Of a stretch of DNA of 25,093 nucleotides, positions 1 through 7,419 are shown piece after piece. Positions within the stretch are counted from its first letter, which is position 1. Each line of letters opens with the position of its first letter. Below the pieces are notes generated by a model. It saw nothing but the letters and a program-made list of their open reading frames with translations, had not been told where the DNA came from and made no database searches. The position numbers were made by a program, and so were the translations under genes. The stretch is from a virus, in the IMG/VR virus record IMGVR_UViG_3300031622_000019, positions 1 through 25,093 of that record; one strand, 5' to 3'.

Positions 1-1
1 C

Positions 2-391
2 GGTGGAGTTACAGTAGATGCCACGGGTAGATCACTAGGTAATCGTATACCTAAGTGGAAAAGATATGGTAAGAGTGTATTGCCATACGTATCTGGACGT
101 GGTAAAACTGCTGTAGTTGTTGAGGATTGCGTGAGTGCTGCCGTTGTAGGTAGTGATGTATATGTCGGGGTAGCAGTGTTGGGTACTTCCCTATCTAATG
201 GACACAAACAGTACTTGTCGCAGTTCTCATCAGCTATAATTGCACTAGACCCCGATGCCTTACCCAAGACACTGCAATTTGCTAAGGAATTACGTATGTA
301 CGTTGACAACGTTAAGGTGCTACGACTAAACGATGACCTCAAATACCGACAGCCATCCGACATGGCAAACCTTTCAACACTAGGAGACTAA
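2..391 (+). CDS. DNA primase, C-terminal Toprim part (5' truncated by window edge)
   Basis: The frame is open from base 2 to the TAA at 389-391, so the gene begins outside the window; an internal TTG at 80 is unlikely to be the true start. The visible 129 residues look like the end of a Toprim primase. A conserved acidic motif (VVVEDCVSA) is followed by a short strand and loop (GTSLSNGH) and then an IIALDPDA strand carrying the DxD metal-binding pair. Such proteins make RNA primers for lagging-strand synthesis. The stop is 3 nt before the helicase gene, so primase and helicase are separate here, whereas T7 gp4 fuses them. The zinc-binding N-terminus expected of a primase cannot be checked. 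The Toprim assignment rests on motif spacing; the neighbouring helicase supports it strongly. Confidence 0.72.
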   Translation, partial: GGVTVDATGRSLGNRIPKWKRYGKSVLPYVSGRGKTAVVVEDCVSAAVVGSDVYVGVAVLGTSLSNGHKQYLSQFSSAIIALDPDALPKTLQFAKELRMYVDNVKVLRLNDDLKYRQPSDMANLSTLGD

Positions 392-394
392 CAC

Positions 395-1618
395 ATGGAA
401 CTATCACTCATTCGTAGCTTGATGGACAAAGAATTCTATGACGAACATCGTGGCTCACGTTGCCCTGATCGTTTGTTCAGTAAGGATGTACGTAAGATCA
501 AGCAGTCTATCGACTCAGCTATGGATCGTTACGAACGTACCGTAACACCAGCGGAGATTGAGGCGTTGTTCATGGCTAACAACCCAACCCTCACTACGGC
601 ACAGCGTCAGGCATACAGCCACCTGTTCCTGCAAGTAAGTAAAGAAGCACCAATGGGCAGTGACATTGCACAGGAGGTACTGTCTAAGCTGTTCCAACAG
701 GTAGTAGGTGAAGACATTGCCAACCTTGGTTTCGACTATGTAAATGGTGACAAGACTAGCCTTGAGCCACTGCGTCAGATGCTTGAGCAATACGGAGATG
801 ACTTCACACCTAACCTACGTATTGAGTGGGAAGACATTGACCTTGATACCATCATTGCAATGACTGACCTTGAGTCACAGTGGACATTCAACATCCCTAC
901 GTTGACACGTAAGGTTGAGGGCATCAACGCTGGTCACTTGATTGAGGTAGGCGCACGGCCTAACACTGGCAAGACATCCTTCCATGCCTCACTTGTGGCT
1001 GGGCCGGGTGGGTTTGCATGGCAAGGTGCTAAGGTAGTTGTACTATGTAACGAGGAAGGCTACCACCGTGTCGCTCACAGGTACATAACTGCCGCAACTG
1101 GGATGGATAAGCACGAGATTGTTAAGCATCGTCAGAAGGCTATGGAAGTCTTCGCTAAGATCAGACCTAACATCATGTTCAAGGATGCAACAGGACGTGA
1201 CATGAATTGGGTTGAGTCAGTATGCAAGTCATACAAACCTGACATTGTTATCCTTGACATGGGTGACAAGTTCTCACGTATGGCTGGCTTCTCACGACCT
1301 GATGAATCACTGAAGGCTAACGCTATACATGCACGACAGATTGCTAAGCAACAAGATTGTGCTGTGTTCTATATGTCACAGTTATCTGCGGAAGCAGAGG
1401 GTAAGGTTGTACTCAACCAAGCCATGATGGAGGGATCACGTACAGGTAAGGCTGCTGAAGCTGACCTTATGATTATGATCTCTAAGAACCCTACGGTAGA
1501 GGGGCAGGAGGAAGAAGACAACCAACGCCACATCAACGTGGTCAAGAACAAACTGTCAGGCTGGCACGGTATTGTACACACCGACCTTGAGTACAAGATT
1601 GCGAGGTACGTATGTTAA
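395..1618 (+). CDS. Replicative DNA helicase (DnaB/T7 gp4 C-terminal type)
   Basis: A 407-residue RecA-fold ring helicase that would unwind the fork ahead of the polymerase. Walker A is GARPNTGKTS near residue 190 and Walker B is DIVILDMGD near residue 290. A glutamine-containing motif (FYMSQLSAEAEGK) and an EGSRTGKAAEADLMI segment follow, as in DnaB-family helicases. The first 150 or so residues are helical and resemble no primase domain, in line with the separate upstream primase gene. The ATG at 395 is preceded by AGGAG at 382-386 and by the ACACATG context seen at several starts in this phage. The gene overlaps the next one by 7 nt. Family assignment is firm; the exact subgroup is not. 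Confidence 0.93.
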   Translation: MELSLIRSLMDKEFYDEHRGSRCPDRLFSKDVRKIKQSIDSAMDRYERTVTPAEIEALFMANNPTLTTAQRQAYSHLFLQVSKEAPMGSDIAQEVLSKLFQQVVGEDIANLGFDYVNGDKTSLEPLRQMLEQYGDDFTPNLRIEWEDIDLDTIIAMTDLESQWTFNIPTLTRKVEGINAGHLIEVGARPNTGKTSFHASLVAGPGGFAWQGAKVVVLCNEEGYHRVAHRYITAATGMDKHEIVKHRQKAMEVFAKIRPNIMFKDATGRDMNWVESVCKSYKPDIVILDMGDKFSRMAGFSRPDESLKANAIHARQIAKQQDCAVFYMSQLSAEAEGKVVLNQAMMEGSRTGKAAEADLMIMISKNPTVEGQEEEDNQRHINVVKNKLSGWHGIVHTDLEYKIARYVC

Positions 1619-1815
1619 TATCTGTAGATGACTTAATACAGTTAGGGTTACTTATATCTGTAGGTGTCCTACTTTGGGAGCAGCACGTTCAGAGAAAAAC
1701 TATTGAAAGGTTTGGTGCTGGGATGATTGAGTTAATAGACAAACACAATGAGTTATCGGATGCCTTCGCTGAATTGGAAGAAGACGTATGCGAGATTGAA
1801 GGAGCAATGCAATGA
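1612..1815 (+). CDS. Small single-pass membrane protein of unknown function
   Basis: A 67-residue protein with a hydrophobic stretch at about residues 8-22 (LIQLGLLISVGVLLW). A basic patch (QRKTIER) and an acidic, probably helical tail with a single cysteine follow. It starts inside the end of the helicase gene, with GAGG at 1602-1605 at good spacing, and its stop overlaps the next ATG (ATGA), so it is translationally coupled on both sides. The single anchor with a coiled tail could suit a membrane-tethering peptide or a small holin-like or inhibitor protein, but nothing identifies it. I do not recognise the family. Confidence 0.7.
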   Translation: MLISVDDLIQLGLLISVGVLLWEQHVQRKTIERFGAGMIELIDKHNELSDAFAELEEDVCEIEGAMQ

Positions 1816-2159
1816 TTACATATGAAGACATAGCTGCCTTCGCTGAGATGGCGGAAGAAGGAGTGCAAGCAGGGTACGTATATGCTATGACCAACAATGC
1901 TTGGGATGGTTGGGTCAAGATAGGTAAGGCAATCAATGCTGAAGACAGGCTGCGTAGTTACCAGACAAGCTCACCTATGCGTGACTACAAGCTGATACAC
2001 TACGTACCCTTTGACGATGTGAATGCAGCGGAACGTAAGGCACACTTAGTTGCAGCACGAATGACCGCCCACCCTTGGAATAAACCAGACAACGGTGAGT
2101 GGTTCAAGCTAACAGAAGAACAGGCAATGGAAGTACTGAGGGAGGTGACACTTGATTGA
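1812..2159 (+). CDS. GIY-YIG superfamily protein, T5orf172/MUG113-like
   Basis: A 115-residue protein with the pattern of T5orf172 domains, a branch of the GIY-YIG nuclease fold. It has GYVYAMTN at residues 21-28 (first strand), VKIGKA at 35-40 (second strand), an arginine in the RLRSY helix (47-50), a glutamate in AERKAHL (73-79) and a terminal GEWFKL motif (95-100). Related domains occur in phage endonucleases and DNA-binding proteins; whether this one cuts DNA is unknown. There is no added DNA-binding domain and no intron or disrupted target nearby, so it is not an obvious homing enzyme. GGAG at 1801-1804 supports the ATG at 1812. Its end overlaps thyX by 8 nt. Confidence 0.75.
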   Translation: MITYEDIAAFAEMAEEGVQAGYVYAMTNNAWDGWVKIGKAINAEDRLRSYQTSSPMRDYKLIHYVPFDDVNAAERKAHLVAARMTAHPWNKPDNGEWFKLTEEQAMEVLREVTLD

Positions 2160-2865
2160 AGTAACATACATAGACCACATGGGTAGTGACCTGTCGGTAG
2201 TTAATGCGGCACGTGTTAGCTTTGGTAAGCATAAAGAGGTACTTGATAATGTAACTGTAGGTGACTACACCGTCAGGCTTGCGATAGATAACAAGGACGT
2301 CAAGCTAATCAACTACCTAGCCAAGCACAAGCATACCTCACCATTCGGTCATGCCTTTGCATCCTTCCACGTCAAGGCACCTGTGTTTGTAGCACGGCAG
2401 CTAGTCAAGCATAAGTTCCTACGTTGGAATGAGATCAGCCGTAGGTATGTAAGCGATAACCCAGAGTTTTATCGCCCAGATATATGGCGTGGTAAGTCTA
2501 CTGACAAGAAGCAGGGTTCATCAGACCAAGAAGTAGAGCATGTCAGTTACCTTGATCCTGTTGGAGGCCCATCCCGCACAAAGGCATGGCGACACTACGA
2601 TCATCATATAATTGAGATCGAACAGGCATATACAGATATGATAAAGTCTGGCGTATGCCCAGAGCAAGCACGTATGGTATTGCCACAAAGCACCATGACT
2701 GAGTGGTACTGGTCAGGTAGCCTTGATGCCTTCGCTGACATGTGTAGGCTAAGGATTACACCAGATACCCAATACGAAAGCAAGCAGGTAGCCCTTGGTG
2801 TAGATAAAGAAATGTTAAAACTATTCCCTGTATCATGGGAGGCACTTGAAGGATGCCATGCTTAA
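2152..2865 (+). CDS. thyX: Flavin-dependent thymidylate synthase ThyX
   Basis: A 237-residue ThyX, which makes dTMP from dUMP with FAD, NAD(P)H and methylene-tetrahydrofolate. HTSPFGH (61-67) matches the HxSPFEH-type motif. The ThyX signature is present at 86-99, but its usual RHR triad reads KHK (86-88), followed at the expected distance by Ser96 and NEISRRY. Near the C-terminus, ARMVLPQSTMTEW and the aromatic-rich helix after it match the family. Residues of about 113-140 look like an insertion relative to short bacterial ThyX proteins. The start is a TTG with a strong GGAGG at 2141-2145, six bases upstream. With the RNR downstream it supplies dNTPs for phage DNA. Confidence 0.95.
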   Translation: MIEVTYIDHMGSDLSVVNAARVSFGKHKEVLDNVTVGDYTVRLAIDNKDVKLINYLAKHKHTSPFGHAFASFHVKAPVFVARQLVKHKFLRWNEISRRYVSDNPEFYRPDIWRGKSTDKKQGSSDQEVEHVSYLDPVGGPSRTKAWRHYDHHIIEIEQAYTDMIKSGVCPEQARMVLPQSTMTEWYWSGSLDAFADMCRLRITPDTQYESKQVALGVDKEMLKLFPVSWEALEGCHA

Positions 2866-2881
2866 TGACACCACTGTATTA

Positions 2882-2910
2882 GTTAAGAGGCAATACTTGC
2901 CAGTACTAAC
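2882..2910 (+). other. Hairpin between thyX and the tiny-gene cluster
   Basis: GGCAA at 2889-2893 pairs perfectly with TTGCC at 2897-2901 around a three-base loop. An outer GTTA (2882-2885) can pair with TAAC (2907-2910) across an internal bulge. No T-tract follows, so it is not a standard Rho-independent terminator. It lies in the only loosely coding stretch of the early block and could be an RNA processing or stability element, or chance. Confidence 0.4.
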
Positions 2911-2936
2911 ACCCCAGTAGTAGTAGGAGATGATGA

Positions 2937-3098
2937 ATGCCCAAGAGGATACCCATGAAGGGTGGAGATGAATACGATGGCCTCACTAAGGCACGCAGGT
3001 TTTATCTGTGGAAAGCAGGGCAGTTAAAGAAGATCAAACGTGCCTATAACAAACGGTTCCGTAAACATAGCAAGGAGAAGACTAATGATTGCAGGTAA
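2937..3098 (+). CDS. Small basic conserved-type phage protein, 53 aa
   Basis: A 53-codon gene running from the ATG at 2937 to the TAA at 3096-3098. It is supported by AGGAGA at 2925-2930, seven bases upstream, and by a 14-nt overlap with the next gene. The product starts with KRIPMKGGDEYD and then becomes strongly basic (RRFYLWKAGQ, KKIKRAYNKRFRK). That composition suggests nucleic-acid binding. From memory, small proteins with this pattern occur in other marine and enteric podoviruses with no assigned function; I cannot confirm this here. I would not name a role. Confidence 0.72.
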   Translation: MPKRIPMKGGDEYDGLTKARRFYLWKAGQLKKIKRAYNKRFRKHSKEKTNDCR

Positions 3099-3246
3099 TA
3101 TTAAGATCACTGAAATAGAGGATAACGAGGATGGATCAGCCCGTGTTACGCTAGACATGGACGCAGAGACATACCACAAGATCTTTGAGTATGGTTTCAT
3201 AAAGCTTATTGAGAAAGGTATTGAGGTAGATGACGGACAACGATAA
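3085..3246 (+). CDS. Hypothetical protein, 53 aa
   Basis: A short acidic protein that starts MIAGNIKITEIEDNEDG and ends IEVDDGQR. The frame is open further upstream, but AAGGAGAAG at 3071-3079 points to the ATG at 3085. The sequence alternates short strands (IKITEIE, ARVTLDMD) with a helix (AETYHKIFEYGFIKLIEKG), as in a small alpha/beta domain. It overlaps the genes on both sides, so it is part of a coupled cluster of tiny early genes. I do not recognise the family. Confidence 0.65.
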   Translation: MIAGNIKITEIEDNEDGSARVTLDMDAETYHKIFEYGFIKLIEKGIEVDDGQR

Positions 3247-3397
3247 GCCCTTAGCTGTAGGCATTAGACCTATGACACCGGAGGAACGTAGGAGTTCTAT
3301 TGAACGTGAGAAGGCTAACAACTTCATAGCCACATGTGTTAGTTGTGGTGGACCATCGAAGAGTATCTTCTGTGGCTTTTGTTTAGAGGAGGAATGA
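3230..3397 (+). CDS. Small zinc-ribbon-like protein, 55 aa
   Basis: Fifty-five codons from the ATG at 3230 to the TGA at 3395-3397. The C-terminal half carries CVSC (36-39) and CGFC (48-51), that is CxxC-x8-CxxC, a likely zinc-binding ribbon or knuckle. The middle (MTPEERRSSIEREKANNF) is a charged helix. The gene overlaps its upstream neighbour by 17 nt and its stop overlaps the next ATG. The ribosome binding site is weak, so translation may depend on coupling. An ATG at 3272 is possible but has no better site. Small zinc ribbons in phages often bind nucleic acids or host RNA polymerase, but nothing here shows the target. Confidence 0.66.
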   Translation: MTDNDKPLAVGIRPMTPEERRSSIEREKANNFIATCVSCGGPSKSIFCGFCLEEE

Positions 3398-3591
3398 TGA
3401 CTGATCAAAACAACAGAGGTGTAGGCATGTTAATAGATGCCATGAAGGAACATGATGTCTCATTCAGAGAGGCACTAGATGCAATCGCTATGGTAGGTAA
3501 TGATAAAAAGTTTCAGAAAGACCTTGACGAAACGTACAATGTTGATATATTCGATGATTGGAACCACTGGCAGGATGACATAGCAGTATAG
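3397..3591 (+). CDS. Hypothetical acidic protein, 64 aa
   Basis: Sixty-four residues, starting MTDQNNRGVGML and ending in a tryptophan-containing acidic tail (DDWNHWQDDIAV). AGGAGG at 3387-3392 favours the ATG at 3397 over the one at 3394. Its first base is shared with the preceding TGA stop. The middle is a predicted helix (FREALDAIAMVGNDKKFQKDLDE). It lies directly before the DNA polymerase gene, with an 8-nt gap. Small acidic early proteins of this kind often act as host-takeover inhibitors, but that is only a general expectation. I do not recognise it. Confidence 0.68.
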   Translation: MTDQNNRGVGMLIDAMKEHDVSFREALDAIAMVGNDKKFQKDLDETYNVDIFDDWNHWQDDIAV

Positions 3592-3599
3592 GAGACACA

Positions 3600-5645
3600 A
3601 TGATACTAACCCTAGACGTAGAAAACACAACGGTCAAACGGAATGGTAAGTTACACCTTGATCCATTCGAGCCAGAGAATACATTGGTTATGGTAGGTAT
3701 GCTAGATGATCACATGAATGAAACAATTGTAACATTTGATCACGCAGAGCAACAACCTACCACAGATGGGCGGCATATAGTACAAGACGCACTTGATGCT
3801 GCCCATCTACTTGTAGCACACAACGCACCGCATGACCTACTATGGTTGTGGGAGTCAGGCTTCACCTATGACGGTGCGGTGTTCGACACTATGCTTGGTG
3901 AGTACGTACTACAACGTGGACAGAAACAACCACTGTCTCTTGAGGCATGTGCAGAACGATATGAATTGGACACAAAGAAACAAGACACAATGAAGGAGTA
4001 CTGGAAGAATGGATATTCAACACGGGATATTCCTCATGCTGAATTGGCAGAGTATCTATCCCACGACTTACATGCTACTCAGCAATTGTATAATGTTTTG
4101 CAGACATCATACGAGGAATGCAAGTCACTGATACCAACGATACAGTTGACCAATCAACTATGTATACACTTAGCACGTATCTATCAGCGTGGGTTTCAAG
4201 TAGACATGGATGCATTGATGGAGGTACGTGTTGAGTTCGAGCAAGAACGTAACGTACTTATGATTGCACTAGAAGAACAGGCACGTGACCTGATGGGTGA
4301 CAGACCTATCAACCTCAACAGCCCAGAGCAATTGTCATGGGTTATCTATAGCCGTAAGCCCCACGATAAGAAGTTGTGGGCAGACTTGTTCGATGAACGT
4401 ATGCCAGACACAGAGTACAGACGTAACGTCAAGGCGTACAGCGAGAAGTTATACAAGCAGAAGGCACACCAATGCCGCACATGTAATGGCAGTGGTCAGG
4501 TGTGGAAAGAGAAAAAGGATGGGACACCATATGCTAGAAGTAATAAATGTAATAATTGCACTGGTTCAGGATATACTTTTAGTGACGTTCATAATGACGC
4601 TGCTGGGTTAAAATTCATGCCACCTAACTCTAAGTGGATCAGTGCCAATGGTTTCGGTACAGGTAAAGAGAACCTTGTATTCCTTGAAGGCATTGCACGA
4701 TCTAAGGGTATGAAGGTAGCTGAGACATTCCTACAGAATGTACGTAGGTTGTCGGCAGTAGAGACATACCTTAGCAGCTTCGTAGAGGGCATAGCAACGC
4801 ACGTTAAGACTGACGGTAGGCTACATGTACGGTTACTGCAACACCGCACTGGTACAGGCCGCTTGTCGGGTGCCGACCCCAACATGCAGAACATGCCACG
4901 TGGTGGTACGTTCCCTGTTAAGAAGGTGTTCATCTCTCGTTGGCACGGTGGTAAAATCATGGAGGCTGACTTTGCCCAGCTAGAATTTCGTGTCGCTGCA
5001 TTTCTATCGCAAGACATGACAGCCATTGACGAGGTGACTACAGGATTTGATGTACATGCGTACACTGCAAAGGTTATATCCGATGCGGGTCAGCCCACGT
5101 CACGTCAAGAGGCTAAGCCACACACATTCGCCCCGTTGTATGGAGCCAGTGGGTTTGGTAGGTCAGAGGCGGAAGCTGCGTACTACCAACAGTTTACTAA
5201 GAAGTACTCAGGAATTGCCAAGTGGCATGCAGAACTAGCCAAAGAGGCGTTGAGTACCAGCAAGATCACTACACCATCTGGGCGTGAGTTCTCATTCCCT
5301 GATGTACAAAGACGAAGGTTCGGGGGTGTGACATTTTTCACACAGATAAAGAATTATCCTGTCCAATCGTTCGCAACGGCTGACATTGTACCCATATCTC
5401 TGATATACATTGATAAGCTACTGACAGCAAACAAGCTACGCAGTTGTGTAGTAAACACTGTACATGATTCACTTGTGATTGATGTACATCCAGATGAAGA
5501 GGATAAAGTATTACAGATTATCAAGGCAGCTAACGACAGGCTCATACCTATCATCAATAAGAAGTGGAGTTTAGATTTCAATATCCCCCTACTATTAGAG
5601 GCAAAGATTGGTCCTAACTGGCTTGACACAAAAGACGTAGCATGA
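3600..5645 (+). CDS. Family A DNA polymerase with 3'-5' exonuclease and DnaJ-type zinc insertion
   Basis: A 681-residue replicative polymerase of the T7 type, without a 5'-3' exonuclease. Exo I is D6xE8, Exo II is AHNAPHD (N75, D79) and Exo III is YLSHD (Y152, D156), so proofreading should be intact. The polymerase core has motif A at D457-FAQLEFR, motif B with R502, K506, F510, Y514 and G515 in normal spacing, and motif C with H622-D623. Between exonuclease and palm lie two CxxCxGxG motifs (C292/C295 and C317/C320), as in the zinc domain of DnaJ. A polymerase with a partial DnaJ domain is the known hallmark of SAR116 phage HMO-2011. The RNA around residues 304-340 is visibly richer in A/T codons than its surroundings. 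Confidence 0.96.
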   Translation: MILTLDVENTTVKRNGKLHLDPFEPENTLVMVGMLDDHMNETIVTFDHAEQQPTTDGRHIVQDALDAAHLLVAHNAPHDLLWLWESGFTYDGAVFDTMLGEYVLQRGQKQPLSLEACAERYELDTKKQDTMKEYWKNGYSTRDIPHAELAEYLSHDLHATQQLYNVLQTSYEECKSLIPTIQLTNQLCIHLARIYQRGFQVDMDALMEVRVEFEQERNVLMIALEEQARDLMGDRPINLNSPEQLSWVIYSRKPHDKKLWADLFDERMPDTEYRRNVKAYSEKLYKQKAHQCRTCNGSGQVWKEKKDGTPYARSNKCNNCTGSGYTFSDVHNDAAGLKFMPPNSKWISANGFGTGKENLVFLEGIARSKGMKVAETFLQNVRRLSAVETYLSSFVEGIATHVKTDGRLHVRLLQHRTGTGRLSGADPNMQNMPRGGTFPVKKVFISRWHGGKIMEADFAQLEFRVAAFLSQDMTAIDEVTTGFDVHAYTAKVISDAGQPTSRQEAKPHTFAPLYGASGFGRSEAEAAYYQQFTKKYSGIAKWHAELAKEALSTSKITTPSGREFSFPDVQRRRFGGVTFFTQIKNYPVQSFATADIVPISLIYIDKLLTANKLRSCVVNTVHDSLVIDVHPDEEDKVLQIIKAANDRLIPIINKKWSLDFNIPLLLEAKIGPNWLDTKDVA

Positions 5646-5651
5646 TATAAC
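5623..5651 (+). promoter_or_regulatory. Sigma-70-type promoter at the end of the polymerase gene
   Basis: A perfect -35 box TTGACA at 5623-5628 and a -10 box TATAAC at 5646-5651 are separated by exactly 17 bases. Transcription would start near 5658, just after the polymerase stop, and read into the putative ssDNA-binding protein and downstream genes. The match is seen directly; activity is inferred. It implies use of the host RNA polymerase. Confidence 0.7.
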
Positions 5652-5686
5652 TATCTTTCGACTAAACAAAAACAGGAGACTTACAC

Positions 5687-6580
5687 ATGAACCAAGTTAC
5701 AACAATCGACACCAATAACTTCTCAGCAATGTCCTTAGCAATGGGCATGGCTGCTGATGCACCTAAGACATCAAGCAAGGCAAGTACCCTTGCACGTCTA
5801 CGTATTCATCACACTCCTATCATGGGTCAACAGGAGATCAATGGTAAGATGAAGAACGTAGAGGTCATTGGTGGTGGTGCGTACAAACTAGAGATACCTG
5901 ATGGGCCTACAGTGTATGCCGAATCAGTATCCATCCGCCCTTTCTTGCAGCGTTTTATGTACAAGAAGTTTATCAAGGGTAACGACAACACAGCTAACCG
6001 CTTCGTAAAGTCCGTCATGGCTAACGATCTTAACAATGACATGAAGGATAACGATGGCGGCTTCAACTGTGGTAAGCCTGCGGGGTTCATTAAGGACTGG
6101 GCTGCACTGCCAGACACAATGAAAGACCTTATCAAGTCTATCAAACGTGTTCGTGCATTGTTCGGTACAGTAGAGATGGTCAACCCTACAGATGAGAATG
6201 GTAATCCTATTGACGTAGACACTACGCCATTCATCTGGGAGATTGATAACCGTGACGCATTCAAGACTATGGGTGAGATGTTTACTAAGCTTACCAAGAT
6301 GCGCCGACTACCTCCGCAGCACTACATTACTTCTACCACTAAGGAAGTACCACTACCAAACGGTAGCAGCTTCTACATTCCTGTAGCTGACATCGACTTG
6401 GGTACTACCTTGGACATGGACAATGAGTCACAAGAAACATTCGCTAACTTCATGGCATGGATTGAGAACTACAATGTATACATTCTCAATACGTGGAGTG
6501 AGAACATGCACAAGAATGAAGATGTGGACACTGACACGGTAGAAGCGTTCGTAGACATTGACCTAGAGGATTTTGTCTAA
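5687..6580 (+). CDS. Putative single-stranded DNA-binding protein (T7 gp2.5 analogue)
   Basis: A 297-residue protein with no motif I can name with certainty. Three things suggest an ssDNA-binding protein. The middle is rich in beta strands and in basic and aromatic residues (FLQRFMYKKFIKG, LIKSIKRVRALFGTVEM). The tail is strongly acidic and ends with an aromatic residue near the terminus (VEAFVDIDLEDFV), the arrangement by which T7 gp2.5 and bacterial SSB contact partners. It also lies between polymerase and exonuclease. AGGAG at 5672-5676 and the TTACACATG start context support the ATG at 5687, and a promoter lies just upstream, so expression is probably high. Function is inference. Confidence 0.55.
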   Translation: MNQVTTIDTNNFSAMSLAMGMAADAPKTSSKASTLARLRIHHTPIMGQQEINGKMKNVEVIGGGAYKLEIPDGPTVYAESVSIRPFLQRFMYKKFIKGNDNTANRFVKSVMANDLNNDMKDNDGGFNCGKPAGFIKDWAALPDTMKDLIKSIKRVRALFGTVEMVNPTDENGNPIDVDTTPFIWEIDNRDAFKTMGEMFTKLTKMRRLPPQHYITSTTKEVPLPNGSSFYIPVADIDLGTTLDMDNESQETFANFMAWIENYNVYILNTWSENMHKNEDVDTDTVEAFVDIDLEDFV

Positions 6581-7419
6581 TGAACCATCCTGCTGAACTG
6601 GCGATCAATCAGTATCTTGAAGATGCTACATCTGGTAAATCAACTATGTCCGAAGAGACAATCACACAGATTGGTACAGATGTAATGGATGCTATGAGAC
6701 GCCAGTTTGGTGGGGGCAAAGGGCGTGACGAGTTTCGTTTACGAATGTCTAACATTGGTAAGCCTACTTGTCAGCTTTGGTTTGCTAAGAACAAGCCAGA
6801 GGAAGCGTTGCCCAAACCAACCACGTTTGTAATGAACATGCTTCTAGGTGATATAGTAGAGGCTGCATTCAAAGGAATTATTAAGGAGGCTGGATACCCA
6901 TATGAAGACAAAGATAACTTCGTAACACTTGAACTTGGTGGAGCTACGATCAAGGGGTCATATGATATTGTTGTGGATGGTGCAATGGATGACGTTAAGT
7001 CTGCATCCGATTGGTCATACCGCAATAAGTTTGAGTCATACGACACACTACAGAAGAGTGACCCATTCGGTTACGTTGGACAACTGGCAGGTTATGCTAA
7101 GGCGTCAGGCAAGAAGGTAGGTGGCTGGTGGGTAGTCAACAAGGCTAACGGTAACATCAAGTATGTACCTGCCGATGGCCTTGTGTTAGATGAACAGATA
7201 GCTAAGCTTGAGAAGACAGTAGAGACTGTGAATGACAATAAGTTCGAGCGTTGCTTTGCACCAGTACCTGAGACATTCAGAGGTAAGCCATCAGGTAACG
7301 TGGTACTCAATGACAACTGCAAGTTCTGTGACTTCAGGTTCTCTTGCTTCGACATAGAGGAGCTACCATCTAAGGTGTCACAAGCAAGGACACTACCAAT
7401 CGTGGCGTATATAAAGTGA
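6580..7419 (+). CDS. Cas4/RecB-like PD-(D/E)XK exonuclease
   Basis: A 279-residue nuclease. The catalytic core is visible: a helix with GDIVEAAF (90-97), Asp129 in GSYDIVVDG, the DVK triad at 138-140 and the QLAGY helix (Q168 to Y172) that defines RecB-family nucleases. One cysteine before the core (C64) and three after it (C247, C250, C256) form the pattern of the iron-sulphur cluster in Cas4 and AddB-type nucleases. It probably resects DNA for recombination, replication or host-DNA breakdown, as T7 gp6 does. The ATG at 6580 shares a base with the preceding stop (TAATG). No CRISPR genes are nearby, so a Cas4 role in spacer acquisition is unlikely. Confidence 0.88.
   Translation: MNHPAELAINQYLEDATSGKSTMSEETITQIGTDVMDAMRRQFGGGKGRDEFRLRMSNIGKPTCQLWFAKNKPEEALPKPTTFVMNMLLGDIVEAAFKGIIKEAGYPYEDKDNFVTLELGGATIKGSYDIVVDGAMDDVKSASDWSYRNKFESYDTLQKSDPFGYVGQLAGYAKASGKKVGGWWVVNKANGNIKYVPADGLVLDEQIAKLEKTVETVNDNKFERCFAPVPETFRGKPSGNVVLNDNCKFCDFRFSCFDIEELPSKVSQARTLPIVAYIK

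Noticed and set aside
1812-2159. Homing endonuclease in an intron
   Set aside because: The gene is a normal link in the coupled operon, and neither neighbour is split.
4589-5065. Long open frame opposite the polymerase gene
   Set aside because: It overlaps conserved polymerase motifs, has no ribosome binding site or family likeness, and is best explained as a shadow frame.
6580-7419. Cas4-like nuclease as a sign of a CRISPR system
   Set aside because: No Cas1, Cas2 or repeat array is present, and phages commonly use this nuclease type for recombination.
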